Source: an uncultured Alphaproteobacteria bacterium (GTDB lineage: Bacteria; Pseudomonadota; Alphaproteobacteria; Micavibrionales; Micavibrionaceae). Taken from it: a stretch of 18,200 nucleotides of DNA. The notes below the pieces were generated by a model. It was not told where the DNA came from. It saw nothing but the letters and a program-made list of their open reading frames with translations, and did no database searches. Shown here one piece after another: positions 14,461-18,200 of the stretch (position 1 is the first letter of the stretch; every line of letters begins with the position of its first letter). Location of the stretch: the NCBI GenBank assembly GCA_946481105.1, contig CAMLMM010000038.1:1-18200 (forward strand), written 5' to 3'. A program made the translations under genes and the position numbers.

Positions 14461-14544
14461 GTGGAGCCGCCGGGCACTGCCCCCGGGTCCATGTCGCCTA
14501 TTTCATAGAGCGTTTAGCATCATAGTCGGTTACCCGACCTTATG

Positions 14545-14573
14545 ATTATAGGGCAAACAGGGGTAAAAATCAA
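14545..14573 (-). promoter_or_regulatory. ssrA promoter
   Basis: On the minus strand TTGATT (14568-14573) and a perfect TATAAT (14545-14550) are 17 bases apart. Transcription would begin at about 14538-14540, just before the acceptor piece hairpin. Confidence 0.8.
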
Positions 14574-14604
14574 CGACGCGGAATACCAAAGATAGCAGAT
14601 TCGA

Positions 14605-14633
14605 TTGACAATAAGTATTTATTGTATTAATAC
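14605..14633 (+). promoter_or_regulatory. Promoter of the racemase/dipeptidase operon
   Basis: TTGACA (14605-14610) is a consensus -35 box and TAATAC (14628-14633) follows after 17 bases. Transcription would begin near 14640, leaving a 30-base leader before the ATG at 14670. It is divergent from the ssrA promoter, whose -35 box begins about 30 bases to the left. Confidence 0.65.
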
Positions 14634-14638
14634 AATAA
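14619..14638. promoter_or_regulatory. Perfect 20-base palindrome, probable operator
   Basis: TTATTGTATT followed by its exact complement AATACAATAA covers the -10 box of the operon promoter. Further ACAATA (14608-14613) and ACAA...TTGT (14640-14651) half sites flank it. This is the layout of a repressor site. The regulator gene is not in the window. Confidence 0.6.
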
Positions 14639-14669
14639 TACAACAGATTGTTTTAAGTAGAGATAAAGA

Positions 14670-15206
14670 ATGTATCCCCAAAGCTTTAGCATTGTTCGAC
14701 CAGGGGGTAATGACACTGCAGTTGTCTGGGACAATGTCACCCGTCAGCAACAGGCAGCGATTGCCTCTTTGATTCAGAAAACATATCCCGGCATCGAACA
14801 GGTCATGTTCGTGGAACGCAATCCGGAAACGGGTAAAATCCGCGGGCAGATGGCGGGTGGTGAATTCTGTGGGAACGCTACCCGCTCCCTTGGATATCTT
14901 CTGCTCAATGGCAAGGAAGGTTCGATTGATCTCGAAGTATCCGGCACCAGCCAACCAATGACGGTGATGGTCAAAGACGGTTCTGCCCAGACGATGATTC
15001 CGATCAATAAAAACCTGAGCAGTGTTGTGACTTTGGATAATGGCGAGATGGTTGTTAATCTGGAAGGAATCTCGCACCTGATTACCTGCACCCATCAGCC
15101 AAGTGCACAGCGTATGGCCGGATGCGTGAGTGATGAGATGCGCAAGGATATGGCCAAACAGATATTGGTTGAAAATAATCTCGCCACGCTTCCTGCCCCG
15201 GTGTGA
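14670..15206 (+). CDS. DapF/CntK-like amino-acid racemase, N-terminal part (frame broken)
   Basis: The 178-residue product is the first part of a cofactor-independent two-cysteine racemase. IVRPGGNDTAVV (8-19) matches the GND motif of DapF. GGEFCGNATRSLGYLL (63-78) carries the first catalytic Cys67. LEVSGTSQPMTVMV follows as in the staphylococcal histidine racemase CntK, which is closer in these motifs than true DapF with its CGNGARC. The reaction is presumably L to D conversion of an amino acid; the substrate is not known. The frame ends at TGA 15204-15206, and the rest of the enzyme continues in another frame from 15203. The ribosome binding site is weak (AGAGAT). Whether a full enzyme is made is uncertain. 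Confidence 0.8.
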   Translation: MYPQSFSIVRPGGNDTAVVWDNVTRQQQAAIASLIQKTYPGIEQVMFVERNPETGKIRGQMAGGEFCGNATRSLGYLLLNGKEGSIDLEVSGTSQPMTVMVKDGSAQTMIPINKNLSSVVTLDNGEMVVNLEGISHLITCTHQPSAQRMAGCVSDEMRKDMAKQILVENNLATLPAPV

Positions 15207-15532
15207 TGGTGGTCAGTCAGACTGAAAAAGGTACATTGCGTATTGATCCTTATGTATATGTCCGCGATACAGGTACACTTTACTATGAAACCGCCTGCGG
15301 CAGCGGATCGACCGCACTTGGTTTATCGCTGTCGATTACAGAGGGGCAGTCCATTTCCAATCTTGAAATCCTACAACCATCAGGACTACCGTTGATAGTG
15401 ACGGTTGAACGCAATGAAACAGCGTTTAAGCGGGCCTATGTCAGCGGACCGGTCGAGGTATTGTATGACGCCCGGCTCTACACGCCGCGTCAGACTATCA
15501 ACCGCACGCCGGAACGTGCTATGGCATTGTAA
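15203..15532 (+). CDS. DapF/CntK-like amino-acid racemase, C-terminal part
   Basis: The 109-residue product begins at GTG 15203 or ATG 15206, overlapping the TGA of the first part as TGATG, a layout that permits coupled re-initiation. YYETACGSGSTALGLSLS (27-44) carries the second catalytic Cys32, and LEILQPSGLPLIVTV with VSGPVEVLYDARLYT completes the second half. Together both parts give about 287 residues, near the usual 270-280. The parts join without missing residues (…LPAPV / VMVVSQT…). The local sequence CCGGTGTGATGG holds a GTGTG; one GT less would restore one frame. It may be a real two-subunit racemase, a slippage mutation, or a sequencing error. Confidence 0.75.
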   Translation: MMVVSQTEKGTLRIDPYVYVRDTGTLYYETACGSGSTALGLSLSITEGQSISNLEILQPSGLPLIVTVERNETAFKRAYVSGPVEVLYDARLYTPRQTINRTPERAMAL

Positions 15533-15544
15533 GGGGAGGATGGA

Positions 15545-16240
15545 ATGGGACATATTGCCGAAAATGATGATATCTATCGCACGCTGGAACAATCATTCCT
15601 GACTTACCGTGAACTAAAAACAATGGCCGTCCGTGAATGTGGCGAAGACATGGTGCCGTTGTCTGCCAATGGCATTGCCATTCGCCATTTTGATACGGAG
15701 ATTCCTGTGACTGGTGCCGGTGATATCTACGTGCGGCGCGGTGTCATGGAACGGTTGCTGCAGGCACAGAAAAATCTAGCAGTCTTACAACCGCGCGCAA
15801 AACTTCTAGTTTTTTACGGCTACCGCTCGCCAGACATCCAGCGCAAAAGCTTTGATAAAATCCGCCGTTCCATGGGTTACGGAACACCACTTAGCGATAT
15901 GGAGATGGAACAGATCCATCGTTATGTCGCAGTGCCTGATGTGGCTGGCCACCCGACAGGAGGCGCGGTGGACATTACCTTGGTCGATGCAATAGGAGAG
16001 ATGGTTGATATGGGCACGGCGCCCCATGCCTTTGAAAGGGACAGTTACAGCTTCTCCCCTTTTATTTCGAAAACCTGTATCTTAAATCGCCAGTTGTTGC
16101 GTACGGTAATGCTGCAATCGGGATTTGCGCCATTCGACGGTGAATGGTGGCATTTTTCCTATGGTGACCGTGAATGGGCATGCTACTGGAATAAGCCCCA
16201 TGGGATATATGGTGAGCTTGAGTTTTTTTCTGAAAGCTAG
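15545..16240 (+). CDS. VanX/DdpX-like D-Ala-D-Ala dipeptidase (peptidase M15D)
   Basis: The 231-residue protein has the zinc and catalytic residues of M15D enzymes: FYGYRSPDIQRK (90-101) with Arg94, HPTGGAVDITL (136-146) with His136 and Asp143, and FDGEWWHFSYGD (197-208) with Glu200 and His203. The spacings H-7-D and E-3-H match VanX. The family splits D-Ala-D-Ala, either in vancomycin resistance or to recycle wall peptides. There is no signal peptide, so action would be cytoplasmic. GGGGAGGA stands seven bases before the ATG, 12 bases after the racemase stop, so the two are one operon. No vanHA-like ligase or dehydrogenase is present, so glycopeptide resistance is not suggested. Confidence 0.9.
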   Translation: MGHIAENDDIYRTLEQSFLTYRELKTMAVRECGEDMVPLSANGIAIRHFDTEIPVTGAGDIYVRRGVMERLLQAQKNLAVLQPRAKLLVFYGYRSPDIQRKSFDKIRRSMGYGTPLSDMEMEQIHRYVAVPDVAGHPTGGAVDITLVDAIGEMVDMGTAPHAFERDSYSFSPFISKTCILNRQLLRTVMLQSGFAPFDGEWWHFSYGDREWACYWNKPHGIYGELEFFSES

Positions 16241-16266
16241 TGAAAATCAAACCTTACTGAGGGAAT

Positions 16267-16878
16267 TTAAAACACAACAGGGCCAGTAAAAGGCCCTGTG
16301 TCGGGCGCTGGGGGTGTGGCGACGGTTGGTTGGGCGTGTAGTTCGGCAATACCGAATTTTTCCCGCAAATAGGAGAGGGGCAGGTCAGGGTTGCCATCTT
16401 TATCAATCGCCACTTCGTGGAGCGTGGCCGTCAGGGCTGGCAGGTAATCAAATTTCTGGTCATCAAAAGCCACATCGACAGAGCGGGCATAGTTTGCCAG
16501 ATCAAATTTGGAGATGACCTTAACATCGCCCAGTGAACGGCCAAGCTGGGCGGCATAAGCCGCCATGCGGGGTTCGGCCTTATCAACAAAACCGCTTGTT
16601 ACGATAAAAACCTGATGGCCTGTGGTAGCGGCATCAAGCATGAAATGAAATATATCGGCATTGGGCCGGGGGGCCATATGGCTGAGGGTTGGGGGATGTT
16701 CCAGCGTACCCTGAATATCAAAGGTGAAAACAAGCCGTGTGGTTTCTGCGGCGGCGGTGACTGGCTCATCCAAAGGATGGTCGATTTCCGCTGAAGGGAC
16801 GGGGGACGGCCCTGCTGGGCTATGCCCGGTCAGACGGTTAAAAAACGCAACGACGGAGTCCGGAATTATTCTACCCAT
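16267..16878 (-). CDS. HAD-like protein with altered motif I
   Basis: The 203-residue protein reads as a small HAD-superfamily domain. Motif I is TFDIQGTLE (52-60), where the usual DxDGT is DIQGT, so the second acid is Gln56. Motif II is FIVTSG (91-96), Lys124 in SKFDLAN may be motif III, and VAFDDQKFDYL (136-146) gives the motif IV acids. Residues 15-46 and 177-203 are proline and alanine rich tails. A hydrolase acting on a phosphate ester or related substrate is possible, but loss of the acid-base residue makes plain phosphatase action doubtful. AAGG seven bases before the ATG supports the start. It is convergent with the dipeptidase gene. Confidence 0.65.
   Translation of the reverse strand: MGRIIPDSVVAFFNRLTGHSPAGPSPVPSAEIDHPLDEPVTAAAETTRLVFTFDIQGTLEHPPTLSHMAPRPNADIFHFMLDAATTGHQVFIVTSGFVDKAEPRMAAYAAQLGRSLGDVKVISKFDLANYARSVDVAFDDQKFDYLPALTATLHEVAIDKDGNPDLPLSYLREKFGIAELHAQPTVATPPAPDTGPFTGPVVF
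16269..16299 (-). terminator. Terminator overlapping the 3' end of the HAD-like gene
   Basis: ACAGGGCC (16292-16299 on the minus strand) and GGCCCTGT (16277-16284) form a perfect eight-base stem with a seven-base loop, followed by TGTGTTTTAAATT. The stem is part of the last codons and the stop codon lies in the tail. Confidence 0.55.
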
Positions 16879-16916
16879 AACACACCTTCTGTTTTCCCTG
16901 TTGGGGCATTATTGGC

Positions 16917-16951
16917 ATAAAACCCGTATCGAATGCAAATATTCGATACGG
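16917..16951 (-). terminator. Perfect 11-base-pair hairpin, terminator-like on the minus strand
   Basis: CCGTATCGAAT (16924-16934) and ATTCGATACGG (16941-16951) are exact complements with a six-base loop. On the minus strand GTTTTATG follows. It lies 24 bases after the stop of the small ORF at 16975-17169 and 46 bases before the HAD-like start. A regulator binding site is the alternative. Confidence 0.55.
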
Positions 16952-16974
16952 TGCGGTGCATAATTGGAATTTTA

Positions 16975-17169
16975 TTACCGTTTGGGGCCGTGAGGACGTT
17001 GTTCAAATCCCGTAAACCAGCCGGAATTGCCAGCATGGTTATTGATAGGCGAACGAGAAGGGATGGCAGGCTTGGGATCCTGTTGGGGCGTGTCAGCCCC
17101 GCCGACCCCCTTTGAATTAAAACTCCCTGTGATAGGTGGCGTAGTCCACCTGTCGAAACGTCGGCTCAT
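16975..17169 (-). CDS. Small 64-residue protein, unrecognised
   Basis: The frame begins at ATG 17169 with AAGGGA eight bases upstream, and is followed by a strong hairpin (16917-16951), so it has the signs of a real short gene. The product (MSRRFDRWTTPPITGSFNSK, later DTPQQDPKPAIPSRSPINNH) is rich in proline, glycine and basic residues and is probably disordered; no domain or membrane segment is seen. It precedes the HAD-like gene on the same strand. The remaining spacer up to thyA (17170-17373) shows no further gene. Confidence 0.5.
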   Translation of the reverse strand: MSRRFDRWTTPPITGSFNSKGVGGADTPQQDPKPAIPSRSPINNHAGNSGWFTGFEQRPHGPKR

Positions 17170-17373
17170 TTATTTTCCCTTTTGTTCAAGCTCCCGGTAT
17201 TCCGGAAAGGGGAAATCTTGCGCCATTTTCCGGATTCGTCAACAAAATATTTGGCCTTCGGGAAAAAACGAAAGGAAATTACATTGAGAAAAACCGGGGA
17301 AAGGAGTCAGCTTTTTCTACCCAAGCCGGAACGAATCCCGCTAGGGTGGGATGACTGATTACAGGAGGCACCC

Positions 17374-18168
17374 ATGCAGCAATATCACGATCTTTTGAAA
17401 CATGTTCTGGCGCATGGGGTAAAAAAGGAAGATCGCACGGGCACGGGCACGATGTCGGTGTTCGGGTACCAGATGCGGTTCAACCTCGAAGACGGCTTTC
17501 CGCTGTTGACCACCAAGAAGGTGCATACCAAATCCATCATTCATGAATTGCTGTGGTTCCTCAAGGGCGACACCAATATCAAATACCTGAAAGATAATGG
17601 CGTCAGCATCTGGGACGAATGGGCGGATGAAGATGGCAATCTCGGCCCGGTCTACGGATCGCAATGGCGGTCATGGCCTGCGGCTGACGGGCGTCATATC
17701 GACCAGATATCGAACCTCATTCACGACATCAAAACCAACCCGGACAGCCGCCGCCTGATTGTATCGGCGTGGAACGTGGGGGAGGTCGGCAAGATGGCGC
17801 TGCCGCCGTGCCATTGCTTTTTTCAGTTCTATGTCGCGGATGGAAAACTTTCGTGCCAGCTCTATCAACGCAGCGCGGATATCTTCCTCGGCGTGCCGTT
17901 CAACATCGCCTCCTATGCGCTGCTCACGCTCATGATGGCGCAGGTCTGCGGGCTGAAACCGGGTGACTTCGTACACACGCTCGGCGATGCGCATATCTAT
18001 TCCAACCACATGGATCAGGTACAGCTGCAATTATCGCGCGAGGAGCGCAAGCTGCCGGATATGCACCTCAACCCGCATGTCACCAATCTGTTCGATTTCA
18101 AATTCGAGGATTTCGAGCTGGTGGGGTATGACCCGCACCCAGCCATCAAGGCACCTGTGGCGGTTTAA
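17374..18168 (+). CDS. thyA: Thymidylate synthase
   Basis: ThyA converts dUMP to dTMP with 5,10-methylenetetrahydrofolate in the cytoplasm. The 264 residues equal the E. coli enzyme in length. Visible motifs are [17 protein letters not shown] (20-36), [16 protein letters not shown] (57-72), [12 protein letters not shown] (90-101), [14 protein letters not shown], the active-site Cys146 in [33 protein letters not shown] and [22 protein letters not shown] seven bases before the ATG supports the start. The final residues KAPVAV are also as in E. coli, so the gene is complete. A dihydrofolate reductase gene often follows, but the window ends 32 bases later. Confidence 0.98.
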   Translation: MQQYHDLLKHVLAHGVKKEDRTGTGTMSVFGYQMRFNLEDGFPLLTTKKVHTKSIIHELLWFLKGDTNIKYLKDNGVSIWDEWADEDGNLGPVYGSQWRSWPAADGRHIDQISNLIHDIKTNPDSRRLIVSAWNVGEVGKMALPPCHCFFQFYVADGKLSCQLYQRSADIFLGVPFNIASYALLTLMMAQVCGLKPGDFVHTLGDAHIYSNHMDQVQLQLSREERKLPDMHLNPHVTNLFDFKFEDFELVGYDPHPAIKAPVAV

Positions 18169-18200
18169 TTTTTGTCTTTTGGTCTGCAAACGCAGCATTC

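Larger units (their letters stand above)
14117..14540 (-). ncRNA. ssrA: Circularly permuted two-piece tmRNA
   Basis: tmRNA rescues stalled ribosomes and adds a degradation tag. The order is permuted, as known in alphaproteobacteria: acceptor piece first, then an intervening segment, then the coding piece. The acceptor piece (about 14459-14540) ends in CGGCTCC-A-CCA (14459-14469), next to a T arm CCGGG-GGCAGTG-CCCGG (14470-14486). The coding piece starts at 14356 with GGGGCCGAAACAGGATCGAC, close to the classical tmRNA 5' end. GGGGCCG pairs with CGGCTCC as the seven-base acceptor stem (one G-T pair). The 102-base intervening segment (14357-14458) is removed. The tag frame is 14195-14269. The 5' end begins with a GTCGG-GTAA-CCGAC hairpin. 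Boundaries of the mature pieces are estimates. Confidence 0.95.

Noticed and set aside
14670..15532. Calling the racemase the housekeeping diaminopimelate epimerase
   Set aside because: The first cysteine motif is GGEFCGNATR rather than the CGNGARC type, and the broken frame would be lethal for an essential dapF.
15545..16240. Vancomycin resistance cluster
   Set aside because: Only the dipeptidase is present; no VanH, VanA-type ligase or VanRS two-component genes are seen, and a Gram-negative cell would gain little.
1..18200. CRISPR arrays, tRNA genes, rRNA genes and insertion-sequence transposases
   Set aside because: I found no regularly spaced direct repeats, no tRNA cloverleaf outside the tmRNA acceptor part, and no transposase motif.

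Overview
This window looks like chromosome from an alphaproteobacterium of moderate GC. Three things support this. It carries a circularly permuted (two-piece) ssrA gene whose tag begins ANDN. It carries an alpha-type SspB. It also has typical alphaproteobacterial forms of RimO, NhaD and ThyA. The order or family cannot be fixed from this sequence alone. Intergenic regions are full of short palindromic repeats (CCCTCACC/CTCTCCC type, GTCATTCCGG type, GTCATTGCGAG type, and TTTAAACGCAAAGG type), as in many environmental proteobacteria.

Layout. At 1-2491 the minus strand carries four GNAT acetyltransferase-like genes: one cut by the window edge, two intact and one with a degenerate acetyl-CoA motif. 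At 2683-5181 the plus strand carries a soluble PAS chemoreceptor and rimO; rimO has a strong promoter that predicts a leaderless mRNA. At 5309-12000 the minus strand carries, by increasing coordinate, a sigma-70-like factor with an unusual N-terminal domain, a DMT-family exporter and a NhaD antiporter (probably one operon), a lone ABC-2 type ATPase, a DUF1993 protein and an alpha/beta hydrolase. At 12080-12305 there is a strong plus-strand promoter followed by a terminator with no ORF between them, a candidate small RNA. Then come sspB (minus), an unrecognised 346-aa gene (plus) and the permuted ssrA (minus). At 14600-16240 a plus-strand operon combines a DapF/CntK-like amino-acid racemase, split by a frameshift, with a VanX-like D,D-dipeptidase; its promoter is overlaid by a perfect 20-bp palindrome. 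The window closes with a HAD-like gene and a small ORF (minus) and a complete thyA (plus).

How the parts relate. The clearest functional link is trans-translation: ssrA makes the degradation tag, and sspB, 1.3 kb away, encodes the adaptor that should deliver tagged proteins to ClpXP. The tag is unusually long, 24 codons, because a nine-codon ANDNV unit occurs twice; if SspB reads ANDN this could give two docking sites per tag. The second candidate system is the racemase plus D,D-dipeptidase operon, which suggests D-amino-acid or cell-wall peptide metabolism under a dedicated repressor. Both readings are inference and need experimental or comparative tests.
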